Shown piece after piece: positions 32,992 to 43,954 of a stretch of DNA of 64,000 nucleotides. Below the pieces are notes generated by a model. It had not been told where the DNA came from, did not search any database, and saw nothing but the letters and a program-made list of their open reading frames with translations. The stretch covers positions 16,142,064-16,206,063 of the forward strand of contig OX637397.1 of assembly GCA_951799425.1 (NCBI GenBank). Direction: 5' to 3'. Source of the DNA: Ilex aquifolium. Taxonomy: Eukaryota; Streptophyta; Magnoliopsida; Aquifoliales; Aquifoliaceae. Numbering within the stretch: the stretch's first letter is position 1; each line of letters starts with the position of its first letter. The translations under genes were made by a program, and so were the position numbers.

Positions 32992-35900
32992 CTACATCAT
33001 AAAGTCTGTGAAAGTGTGGAAATCCCTTTCTGCATGATCTCTGAAAATCCTTGAACTCATGGTAGGAACTTCTGAGAGACATAAAATATTCTTGCGTAGG
33101 ACTGCTAACAGTCGAGAATCTTGCAAAAGAAGAAGTCTAGCTGTTGTGGGAAGATTATCAGAAGAGTTAAACTCAGCATAAACCTTATCTGTTACACCTT
33201 GATTAGCCAAAAAATCAGCAACCATATTCGCTTGGCGATAATTATGAGAAATTTGGAAATTCAAGCTGCTCAATAAATCAAAAATCTGATAAAACAATTG
33301 CATATACTTCCAGTTGAACTGCACCTTCCCTCTAACCATATCCACAAGAACCTTGGAATCTATCTCAATCAATAAATGATAATCATGTAGACCATATTTC
33401 ATAAATAATTTCAGACCATCCAACAATGCACGAATATCAGCTTCCATGTTAGAGCAGACTCCATAAAAATTCGAAGAAGCAAGTATTAGCTGACCACTGC
33501 CATTACGTAATACAGAACCTCCACCAGACAATCCTGGATTTCCTTTCGAAGCCCCATCAGAATTCAACTTCAATACCTGATGCGAATGAGGCAACCATTT
33601 AACCCAGAGAGCTTTAACTTGAAAGTTGGGTGATCTTATGTTAAGAAAATGCAGCAATTCTCTGCCTTGTCCACTATCTACCGCCCTTGGTCTAACTACA
33701 TAACTCTGATATCTTAGAATCTGTATAATTATGCTAGCCACACATTTAGGAGTCTGCTTAACTCCTTCAAATACACGTCTGCACCTCTCCCTCCATAGCT
33801 GCCAAAATATCAACAACATTGTACCTCGAATAAGAATATGACTTAAAGAAAGCTTCTGAAAAATTCTTGTAATTCTTAAAAATCTGGTCATAGGATCCTC
33901 ATTCATAATAAGTTGAAAACCCATCATAGCAGATAAAATAACCCACAAAGACTGTGCAAATTCACAAGAAATAAAAAGATAAGCTAGAGTCTCTATTCAT
34001 TTTTCACATAATGCACACCTACTCGCCAAAGAAACCCCCAATTTCTGCAATCTTGAATCCAAAGGCAAAACATCTTTATTGATTTTCCAGCCATGTAACT
34101 GAGCACTTGGAGAAAATTGTTGCTTCCATATCATAGAGGCTTTAACAGAACTAATATTTTCACCCTAATCAACTCCCAAGCTATCTTAATGGAAAAACAG
34201 CCTGAAGTTGTGGGTTTCCAAACCAAGGAATCTTGCCTATGAGTAAGAAAAATACCCAAGGATAATATTTCATTCTTCATTTGATCAGTAAGCCATTCAT
34301 CAACCACATCCAAATTCCATTGTTAATTTAAAAGCAATGATGAAAGCTTTGGGAAGACATTATGAGAGACATCCATTCTCAAAATCAATGGACCAGTACC
34401 TAACCAATTATCATGCCAAAAATCAACTTTCTCCCCATTACCTACAATCATTTGTGAATTAGAAACCACCAACTCAAACCACGGTGCTAAAGACTTATAT
34501 AGCCTAGACCTAGATGGTCTTCTAAATTTGAGCAAATGTTGATTCCCAAGATACTTGCTAGAAAAAACCTTAGACCAAACAGATGACTCATTATATAAAT
34601 TACACACCTGCTTCATTCTAAAAGCTCCAACAATATCTTCAAACCTCCTCAATCCACCATCTTCTTTGGGATTAGTTATCTCCTTCCAAGAACACAGATG
34701 CCTTTTCTTGACTTCTGGCTTATTGGACCAAATAAAACCTGCCATTATAGAATGCATCCTTGCAATAATACCCTTGAGAATATTCAAACAAGACAATAAA
34801 TGCACAGGAATGACACTCAACACTGACTGCACCAACACAACTCTGCCCATATTAGATAAAAGTTTGGAATACCACCCCTCCAGTTTAGACCTGAATTTCT
34901 GTAGAACATCCTCAAAATAAATTAATTTCGTTCTACCTTTAATAATGGGACATCCCAAATAAGTAAAAGGACATCTTTTGATATGAATCTTAACAACATG
35001 ATTGAGCATGTGTCTTCTAGCAGGTGTAATTTTAGAGGAACAAAACATTGAGCTCTTTTGAATATTAACTTTCTGTCCTGAAGCAAGCTCATATTTAGAA
35101 AGCAAAGCAAGCAAATTAACCACAAACCTCTTATCCCCTCTCAAAAACACCAGTGTGTCATCAGCAAACAACAGGTGACTCAAATGTAAATACCCTCTCC
35201 TAATATGAAAATTCTTGACCAAACCTCTGAGACATAAATCTCTTAATCCTCTGCTAAGTACCTCCTCTACTAGAATAAATAGACTAGGGGATAAATGATC
35301 CCTTTGTCTCAATCCTCTAGAAATAGGGAAAAACCCATGTCTCTGACCATTTAGAAGCAACGAACAATGTTGATTGCTTAAACAATTAGTAATAATTGAA
35401 ATAAACAAATCTAAAAATCCAAAAGACTCCAAAATTCTCCTAAAAAAATCCCACTCTAATCTGTCGTAAGCTTTCATCATGTCCAGTTTCAGAATTAAAT
35501 ACCTCCCTCCACTTTCCTGTCTAGTTCACTGGCCATAAATTGTGCCAAAGTGATACAATCCCCTATGTTTTTGTTTGATACAAAACCATGTTGTTCCTCT
35601 GAGATCAAAGAAGGCAATAAATTTCCCAATCTGGTAGCTAACACTTTAGTGAATATCTTGTATAAAAAATTGCAAAGACTTATAGGCCGAAATTCTGAAA
35701 AATGTGTAGGATTTTGCTTCTTAGGAATAAGAGACAGCAAAGTTGAATTTACAGATCTTGGAATAACTCCACCATTTAGAAAGAAATTAACCGCCAGCAA
35801 CACATCATGCTTAATTTTTTCCCAAGAAACTTGGAAAAACTTCCCTGAGAAACCATCAACTCCAGGTGCACTTTCCACAGACATAGAAAATACTACATCT

Positions 35901-37127
35901 TTGACCTCCTCCATTGATGTCTGATTAGTTAGCATTTCATTATCATCAGCAGAGACAAATTGTGGAATAATCTTGAATAAATCCTCCTACAAAACATGAG
36001 TTTCAGAAGAATTGGAGAAAAAAATTTCTGCACAAGCTGCCATCTGAGTCTCGTCGTCCAACCAATGTCCATCATCATCTTGGATTTTTCCTTATTCTAT
36101 TTCTCATAGCTTTACCCTTTGCCAAAGCATGATATAACCTTGTATTCTTCTCACCATCGATTGCCCACTTAATATTTGCTCTTTGTCTCCAGTAAATTTC
36201 CTCCAACCTAAGTGTCTCATCCAATTGGTTTTTTGCCTGCTCAAGAGCCTGATTATGTAACTCTGTAGGAAACTGATCCATCTTCCTTTCAGCTAATAAC
36301 AACAACTCCTCTTGCCTCTTAATTCTTTCAAAAATATTCCCAAAAACTTCCTTATTCCAAGTCTTAAGATGAAATTTTAAGTACTTTAGCTTTAAGAAAA
36401 CATTCTGGATTGGATTATCAGAATAATGTCCACCCCATTTAGCTCTTACTAAATGCAAGAAAGATGGATGCTCCACCCACATATCCAAAAATTTAAAGTA
36501 CGAGACTCTAGGATGACTTTGTTGTTCAAAAAACTTTACATGCAAATGACAATGATTTGAATTTCCTCTTGCCACATGATCCACCTTTGTACTATCAAAC
36601 TTGAAATTCCAAGCAGCATTTACTAGGGCTTTATCCAAACGTTGCAACATTCTTGTAAATCCCTGATGATTATTACCCCATGTATAACTACTCCCAGAAA
36701 AACCACAATCCAACAAACCAGTTGTCTGAATACAATTTCCAAACTCATCCATTGAAATAAAGTTAGGAGTAGAACATCCTAGCCTCTCTGAAGAACTGAG
36801 AATGGCATTAAAATCTCCAATTACCATCCAAGGTTGAGATGATATATTCAAACTAAGCAGATGATCCCACAAAGGCCTTCTTAACACATAATCACAACAT
36901 ACATAGATAAAAGATAGCATAAAAGGCTCAGATCCCATAAAAGAAACTTCCATCGTTAATGATTGCTCAAAAGCCTCTATAACCTTAACACTTACTTTAT
37001 GATCCCACAACAGCCATAAATATTTATCTGCATAAGGATTAGCAACATAGAAATTTAGATTCAAAGAAGAAGATAGACCTGGAAGTTTGGAAGGATCTTG
37101 TTTTGGCTCCAAAATGGAAATAAGCAA
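32992..37127 (-). pseudogene. LINE ORF2 pseudogene: endonuclease-reverse transcriptase-RNase H
   Basis: Four frame blocks. 37127-36075 is an exonuclease/endonuclease/phosphatase fold with WMVIGDFNAIL and SSYTWGN. 35935-35495 and 35480-34323 are the reverse transcriptase, with NSTLLSLIPKK, SEFRPISLCN, EEQHGFV, a degraded AYDRLEWDF and the catalytic FADD box near 35155-35165. 33950-34320 is the zf-RVT region. 33948-32992 is an RNase H domain with SDGASKGNPG, MEADIRALLDGL and DSKVLVDMV, ending in a HNYRQANMVADFLA segment. Breaks near 36070, 35490, 34320 and 33960 make it non-functional as read. RNase H at the C-terminus is known for many plant L1 elements. Confidence 0.88.
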
Positions 37128-37739
37128 GCATCCTTTAGACTAATGAGCTTGTTAAGATGCCTTCTTGTAGCATCTTTCCTTGTCCCTCTAATATTCCATG
37201 ATAATAAATTAATTATTTAAATGAGAGGTTGAACCAACTAAACCCCTAGATTTGGATCTAGTAAGAACACCATTATAATTAGAAACCCCTTGCAAATTAC
37301 TATATCTCTATTCTTTTCCTAATCCGAACTTTGTGAACCAACATCAATACATTCTGTAGAAACCTCTATATCTGAAACATATCTCTTATCAGGTGGCTCT
37401 GCTGACCTCTGCAATCATCTATCATCATCCAAAGACAAACCATCTGAACTGCGCACTACATAATTTTGATCAATCAAAAACGTTGAGTCCAAAGACGTAG
37501 GCGATAACTGAATAACAGCAGCTTGAACTCTCTGGCAACGATGAGACTACCTTGGTCTAAACCATTAATGATGAACAATTATCTTTAGCAATTGCTGAAG
37601 TCGAATGAGCATCTGTAGTGACTATTTTGGTGGAATTTGAATTATCAACATCTTCTTGCAAGTCGTGCTCACCACGTACTTGAGATAAATTTTGCCCCCG
37701 GAACATTTACATTTTGGCCATGTTGAATCACTATATCAA

Positions 37740-38895
37740 CCTATATTGTAGAACGCAACTCCCCACCTTGTAATTCATGCTCACCTTGTTGTTTGGTTAG
37801 AATGTCTTCAAGACTTTGATCATTCTGAACAACTGCTTGATCAGATTCATTCATGACTGGCATACCGATATTTGCCTCCTTGCTTAATTCCTTCAAATTC
37901 TGTGTTTCCAATACCTTCCACTGCACCTTCGAAGTAGATGGATTATTCTTTAAAGATACTGGCTTACTCTTGGCTTGATTATGTGACTTTGTTGTCGTCA
38001 CTGTTTCCTCCCCAACCTTTGCCTCCCCTTCCTAAATCTTTCCTCATTTTGTGAATCAATTCCTTGGTCCTGCTCATTCGGTTTCTTCTTTCTACATTTA
38101 TAATCCATATGGCTCTGCTTAAAACAATCAGAACAATACTTGACTTCTTTATCATAAATAATTTTCTGTCATCAGCCCTTATAACCTCCCATCTCTAACC
38201 ATATTCGTTGTGGATTTTCCTCCATCACATCCATCTCCATGCATGCTCTCGTCATAGCAGGCCTTGTAAGATTCATGGTAGGTCTATCAGAAGCCAGTAT
38301 TCTTCATACTGGGCTTAAGATCGCTGCAATACATTCATTCATAAAATAGACACATAGGCAACGAAGGCAAAAATACCCACATTGGCACCACAGATGGCTC
38401 CACTCCAGGAGCAAAATCCGGAATCCACTTAAAGAATCGAAAACATATGACCTTCAATATAGGTTACATCCTTGAGCCATATCTTCACATAATCTTAAAA
38501 AAGCGAGAATCTCATGACTATATGTCGTGCATCCAGATGTCCAACAAAGAACTCCCCCTTAATGCTCCACTTGGTCTTGATAAATTTTCTGATAACTGCA
38601 AGTGATGGTTTTCCATAGGCACACTTCGCAATTAAAGATTGTTGAAAAGGCTTTTCAAGATCCAACATCTCCTCCTTAGACTAGAAAACTATATGCTGAC
38701 TTTTATCAAAAACTATTTTTTTTTTTTTGGCTTTTTAGGTTGTGAATCATTCGTTTGTTTGGGTTGTTGATCTGCTATAGGCTTGTAAAAAGATGTAATT
38801 TATGGTTGTTGAACGATTGATGCATATGTTTTTGGTTTATCTTGTGGATTAGGTGGCTTAGGTTGTTCTAGATAAGGTTGGTTGATACTCATGAA
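37740..38895 (-). pseudogene. LINE ORF1 (gag-like, CCHC knuckle) pseudogene
   Basis: Starts at about 38891 with MSINQPYLEQPKPPNPQDKP, a proline-rich head. After frame breaks, a zinc knuckle with CxxCxxxxHxxxxC spacing (CSDCFKQSHMDYKC) lies at about 38095-38145. A basic, low-complexity tail with a 37741-38001 open block follows. ORF1 of plant LINEs binds element RNA. Multiple stops are present, and any RNA-binding domain upstream of the knuckle is too decayed to delimit. Confidence 0.65.
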
Positions 38896-39207
38896 GAAAG
38901 AAATTCTAGAGAGAGGTTGTTCACTTCAATTTTCAAAATCTACAACAAACCACGTCTATGAAAACTTTTAAATCAATAGTCGAATACCAAGAAGCTAGTG
39001 CAGGCCATGGAGTCGAACTAGCCAATCAAATACGCTTAGCCCACTACTCATTTCAATCACTATCCATTAAATTTCAAAATATCCAAGAAATAACTTGACC
39101 ATCACACACTATCTATAGATTGGCAACTGTATCAATGTCCTCAATCACAAACTTTACAAATATAACTTTTGTGTTGCCATATTTAAGGTTAATCAGGTCG
39201 TGCCACA

Positions 39208-41094
39208 TTTTAACTAGTGAAAATTGGGGCTAAGTCTTTCTAGATGGACTTATAATGACTTGAGTCCATCAAGAAAACTTTTTTGGGGGTAAGTCCGTTT
39301 TTAATATTATTAGTAAGTAGTTAAGTCCACTTTTTTTTTTTTTTAAATCTCAAAAATACCTCTAACAATGTTAGTTTTGGTCAGTTATGGAAAGCTAAAG
39401 ACATTAGTTGCAAGGAGATATATATGAAAACCGATGATTGAATATAAAAAAGCTTGATTTACGACGGTAGATTACAAGCTTTCCTTAATAATTCAAATTT
39501 AAACTCTTAGTCATTATTTGTTATGTTATACATTTGAATAACAAGATTTTGAGTTTTTGGGGGTGTTTTGAAGGATATACAAGTTAAAGTTGGAGTTCAA
39601 TATTTTCTGCAGTCGAAGTACGAGTATGAGTTCGAGATCTTGAAGCTGGAGTTCGAGTTCGAGTTCGACTTACTTTTTATTGGAGTTTTGGGCCAATATT
39701 GACTTCGTATGTTGGAACAATTTTTTATTCAGAATTCTTGAAATATTCATTGTAATTGGCTACTTTATCTACTACGAATAATAGTGATATATTTGTGATT
39801 GTCGGAAATTCAATGTTACTTGCTGAAATTTCTATTGTGACAGACTTTACGATCCTCTGAAAGTTTAAGATTTTGGGGGTGATTTGAAGGTGATGAAGGT
39901 TGAAGATGAAATTCGAGATTTTGCAGTCGGACTATGAGGCTAAGTTCGAGATTTTGAAGCTGATGTACGATTTCGAGTTACTATTTGTTTGAAGTTTCTC
40001 ATGTTATTGGGAATATCACAGTCATCTAGTTTGATAAGTTATCAATCTAGTATTTATCTCTCATGGAACAGATTTGAGATATATTATTATTAATGTTACT
40101 GTATATGTTACTATTAATGTTACTGTATATGTTACTATTAATGTTACTATTGATATTACTATTTATTTACTAATACAAACAGTAACCAATCGTGCAACAA
40201 TATTACAAACTCACTGAAAAATGTAACATTAAAATAGATTTTCTTACAATATGTGATTTCTTAAATAGGAACAAATTTAAGCCATATTACTATTCATGTT
40301 ACTTTTGGCACTGACAATTTGGACAGAGTTTCATCTGTTTTTCAGATAAATATATACAAATAATACCCAACCCTGCACATAACAACATATCACTTCTACA
40401 TAGAACACCATATCAGCCTTCTAAAATCAAATGGTTCACTAAGTTGGAACATATTTGATCATGTTACTATTTAAGTTACTATTTCATCACAGTAACATCA
40501 ACGTTTTTCCACAATAACACAACGAAGCAATTTTCGATTATTTTTCCCAATAAGCGATCCACAAATGGGAAAACTACATCATTTAATTTAGTAACATTGA
40601 ATCGCACATTGAAATTAGGAAAACAAAAATCAATGAAAAATTTAAAAATTAGAATATGCAGAAGATGTTCTGAAACCCTCGAATGAACAACAACTTCTTC
40701 AATAGATTCCACAGCAAACTGGAGAAGCAAATCGAATATGGTATTAATTGAATGGATTCAGTTTAAAATTTGAATTTGAACGATTTTTTGAAAATTTCGG
40801 TTACATGTTTGTCGGATAAGGAAACATCGTGGTAGGAAAAATATTTGCTAGATTTGTAGGCGTTGTCGGATTTGTAGGTGTTGCCAAATTTGAAGGCACT
40901 AGTTGTTGGAGAAGTCAATTGCTTCCATTTGTGAAAGGGTTTCCTTAAACGTCGTTTACTTCACTTCTAAAGGAAAAAGACAGTTTAATAAAATTGACAA
41001 AAAACGGACTTCGTAACAAATAAGTTTTAATGCCGGACTTATCTTCGAATAAGTCCATTTAGAGGGACCGGCCTCCAAATTTTCCTTTTAACTA
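39208..41094. mobile_element. MULE-type element with 9-bp target duplication
   Basis: The element spans 39217-41085 (1869 bp), flanked by identical TTTTAACTA at 39208-39216 and 41086-41094. Inverted ends: GTGAAAATTGGGG...CTAGATGGACTTAT on the left versus GGAAAATTTGGAGG...CTAAATGGACTTAT inward from the right. A 9-bp duplication is the Mutator-superfamily signature. There is no MURA transposase frame. The interior has repeated GAGTTCGAG words, two related blocks near 39570-39670 and 39880-39980, and AATGTTACT repeats near 40100-40150. It is a non-autonomous copy whose cargo is unidentified. Confidence 0.85.
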
Positions 41095-41464
41095 TCTTGC
41101 TTGGGTTATCCTAATTAAATTGACTCAAGTTCGGTTCATTAACTGTCAAACTTAATAATTGTCTGTGCGTAGGTAGTGGGCTCAAAAAATTTGAGTTGGA
41201 TTGATCAAAATGTGCCTAATCACGAGACTTAAATTAACACCATATGAAAAGAATATATACTTATCATGTATGAGTTTAATTTTGAAGAGTTCTACTTATT
41301 GCGAGTTGATTGAATATACGCGTTTAATGAATAGATTGACTTGAAGTCGACTATATATTAGATAAAGTTTTGAACTTAAAACATCTTGTGCATGCCTTAA
41401 ATAAAAAAAGAAAGATAGTGCATACAAATTGAATTATAAAAATTTACTAGAGTTGATTATGGTA

Positions 41465-42360
41465 CCGAAAAAAAAAAGTTGGTATCATACTTCTATTTAT
41501 CACATTTGTGGTTATTTTTACCATATTTGTGGGTCCTTTTATCACTGTTGTGGTACCCCAAAAAATAGTAAAAATAGTTACCACAAATGTGGTAAAAACA
41601 CTCACAAATGTGATAAATTTTTTTGTACCAAAGAAAAGTGGTAAAAATTGATGGGTCCGACCCAGACAATGCCCAATGGGTCTGCAATGGGCCTAACCCA
41701 GACAAGGGCCAACTTAGATAGTGGGCCCGACCCAGACAAGGCCCAATGGGTCTGCCCCATAAGAGACCCGGACCTAGCCAGGCTCGCCAAGAACCCAGTC
41801 AACCATACCATCCTAGAACCATGTCATCCTAAAGTGAGGAACTCAGCCACGCCATGTTGAGACATGGTCTTGAGGAGATCTCCACGCCCTCTTTGCAACT
41901 ACCTCATCGTTTGCGAGGATGGCCCCAACTCCACCAAATCAGCCTTTCTGTTACTGATAAGGTACTTCAATTTATTAGGAAGCGCCTATAAATTGTAAGC
42001 CCCGCTTACACATGGGGGACATCTCTCACATCCTGTATCTGACATCTTATCTCACACTTGACTCACCTGAGCTCTCATTGCTCTCACTTGAGTTCTCCAC
42101 ACTCCTATAACAATAAAACATCACAGCAACCAAAGCCTTTCAAAGTGGAGTAGGTTATCTTGATCGAACCACTCTATATCCGTGTGTTGCTTGTGTTGAT
42201 CTCATCTTTATATTTATTGCATTTTATTATCTATATTAATTACTCGACAAGTGGTGCATAAAACCGATTTGTGGATTATCAAAAATAGTTACCGCAAATT
42301 TGGTAAAAATATCCACAATAGTGGTAAAAACACACACAAAAGTGATAAATCACTTATAAA
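41465..42360. repeat. Inverted CACAAATGTGG arms around an LTR-like segment
   Basis: Around 41495-41560 words such as TATCACATTTGTGG appear. They are repeated in inverted form at 41575-41625 (CCACAAATGTGGTAAAAACA) and again at 42284-42350. Between the second and third arms, 41645-42275 reads like a plant LTR: repeated GGGCCCGACCCAGACAAGGCCCA blocks, a TATAAATTG box near 41987, an ACAATAAAACA signal near 42108, and an end at ...TACTCGACA. No reliable target duplication was found, so it may be a solo LTR nested in an older hairpin element. Confidence 0.45.
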
Positions 42361-42570
42361 AAAATTTTAATTATAAAATGACACATAAAAATAATAAAAG
42401 TTAAAATTAGGAACATTCATTGGCATTTTCAGCAAGAAGAGAAGTATCAAAATTATTTTTTAATAGTATATTTTTTTAAAATAAAATTTAACACACGTAA
42501 AAATAATTTATTTTAATTTATTATTTTTATAATTAACAGTTATGAATACATAAAAAAAATCTAAATCTCA

Positions 42571-42921
42571 AAATTATAAGGGTTAATATCACGTTTGATC
42601 TCTAAAATATGTATTTTTTGTCAGTTTAGTTTTTAATGTGTCAATTTAGTTCATAAAATATTCAATTCGTATCATTTTAGTCCCTATATAGACTAACCGT
42701 TAAGTTTTTTACAAAATAATTACGTGTTGAACATGTGATAGTGATACTGTCTAAAAAAAGACACATGACCACTTCCGTAAAAAAATTTAACGGTCCATAG
42801 GAACTAAAATAATATGAATTAAATATTTTAATGATCAAATCGACAAAATTGTTAAATTGAAGATTAAATTATTAAAAAATATATATTTTAGAGATTAAAA
42901 ATTCTATTAACCCAAATTATA
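42571..42921. mobile_element. Foldback MITE with duplicated AAATTATA
   Basis: The element spans about 42579-42913 (335 bp). Its arms are inverted over more than 100 bp: AGGGTTAATATCACGTTTGA with CTCTAAAATATGTATTTTTT on the left, and the matching TTAATCTCTAAAATATATATT with GGGTTAATAG inward from the right. AAATTATA flanks both sides (42571-42578 and 42914-42921). It lies just upstream of gene 3 and can fold almost end to end. Confidence 0.75.
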
Positions 42922-43954
42922 TTTTTAGGTACCATAGTGTTGGGTCATTTCAGCGAATTTGGTATAGAAAGAAGAGGGGGCCCTTTTCATGCAGATTTCG
43001 CGCCTTTTCCAGGCGAAAAGCTGACACGTTGATAACATGTACCATTCTATCGGTGTCTGTTTCGGTCTGCACTCTTTACCATGCCCTTTATGTGACTGTC
43101 TGAACTTTGAACACCCAACTCTTCACTTTTCCTCGGCTACTTCCCTCTCTGTCTCTAGATACACTAACATATACACATACCCATCTCTTTCTCTCTCTCG
43201 GTGATTAGAGTAGAGGTAGGGGAAGGTCTGTGAAAGTTGGATTGGTAAGCTACGTACTTGCTTTTGATCATTGTTTTTCAGTTCTATTTGTTAAGTTTAC
43301 TTTCTTTGATCATGGTTTTTGATACTCATTTATTTTCTACTGTAGAATCACACAAGTACACTATTTATACGAAAAAAAAAGAGAGAGACAATTACAAGGA
43401 TTTTTAGGAGTCTTGAATTATATTTCAGACTTTTATCAAACATGCAAAAAATTTGTAAATCATCATATCAAAGGTTGCTAAAAGTTCATTTTAATTAGAC
43501 ACCCTCATACATGAAATTTTGTGGAAACAGATTTCTACGATATTCAAAGATGGTGAACTTTCTTGGTTAAATTCCGGTCTAAAACCCTAATCGTTGTGGG
43601 TTTCTATACAGAAACACTGTTTTGATCGGTAAAGTACTACCATAAACTGTCTTTAGTCATGTACCGTAGTGTTTGAGTGAGTGGCTGTCTATTTATAAGA
43701 TTTGTGAAGCACTAATAGATTGAAATTGACTATTCTGAACTGAAAGTTCGATTTGGTAGAGCAGTAACATTCACTATCTTTTGATCTTTGTTTTTTGGTT
43801 CAAATTTTGCTATGGCTGTTTCAATCTGCTTTAATCCCCTTATTTTCATATGTGTGTAAACTTTTTAGACAAAACCCAGAAGTTAAAGACTTGATAAACC
43901 TTTTTGATATAGTCCAGAAGTTTAAACCCCTAATTTTATGGTTATGTAGAATTG
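42922..43954 (+). promoter_or_regulatory. Promoter and 5'UTR of the gene starting at 43955, with a 5'UTR intron
   Basis: The region about 43080-43244 is C/T-rich (CTCTCTGTCTC, TTTCTCTCTCTCGG), typical of a plant 5'UTR. A donor, ATTG|GTAAGC, lies at 43244/43245. A matching acceptor, ATGTAG, ends at 43949, so an intron of about 0.7 kb would join to AATTG and the ATG at 43955. The transcription start is not determined. Confidence 0.5.

Larger units (their letters stand above)
32446..38960 (-). mobile_element. Nearly full-length but broken L1-type LINE
   Basis: Minus-strand order is ORF1 (38895 to 37740), then ORF2 with AP endonuclease, reverse transcriptase, zf-RVT and RNase H (37127 to 32992), then an oligo(A) tail seen as a T run at about 32446-32456. 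Frames are broken by several stops and shifts. The total of about 6.5 kb is close to a complete plant L1. No target duplication could be matched. Confidence 0.85.

Noticed and set aside
34555..35924. Plus-strand open frames opposite the LINE
   Set aside because: They are antisense shadows of the reverse transcriptase frames, which carry the recognisable motifs on the minus strand.
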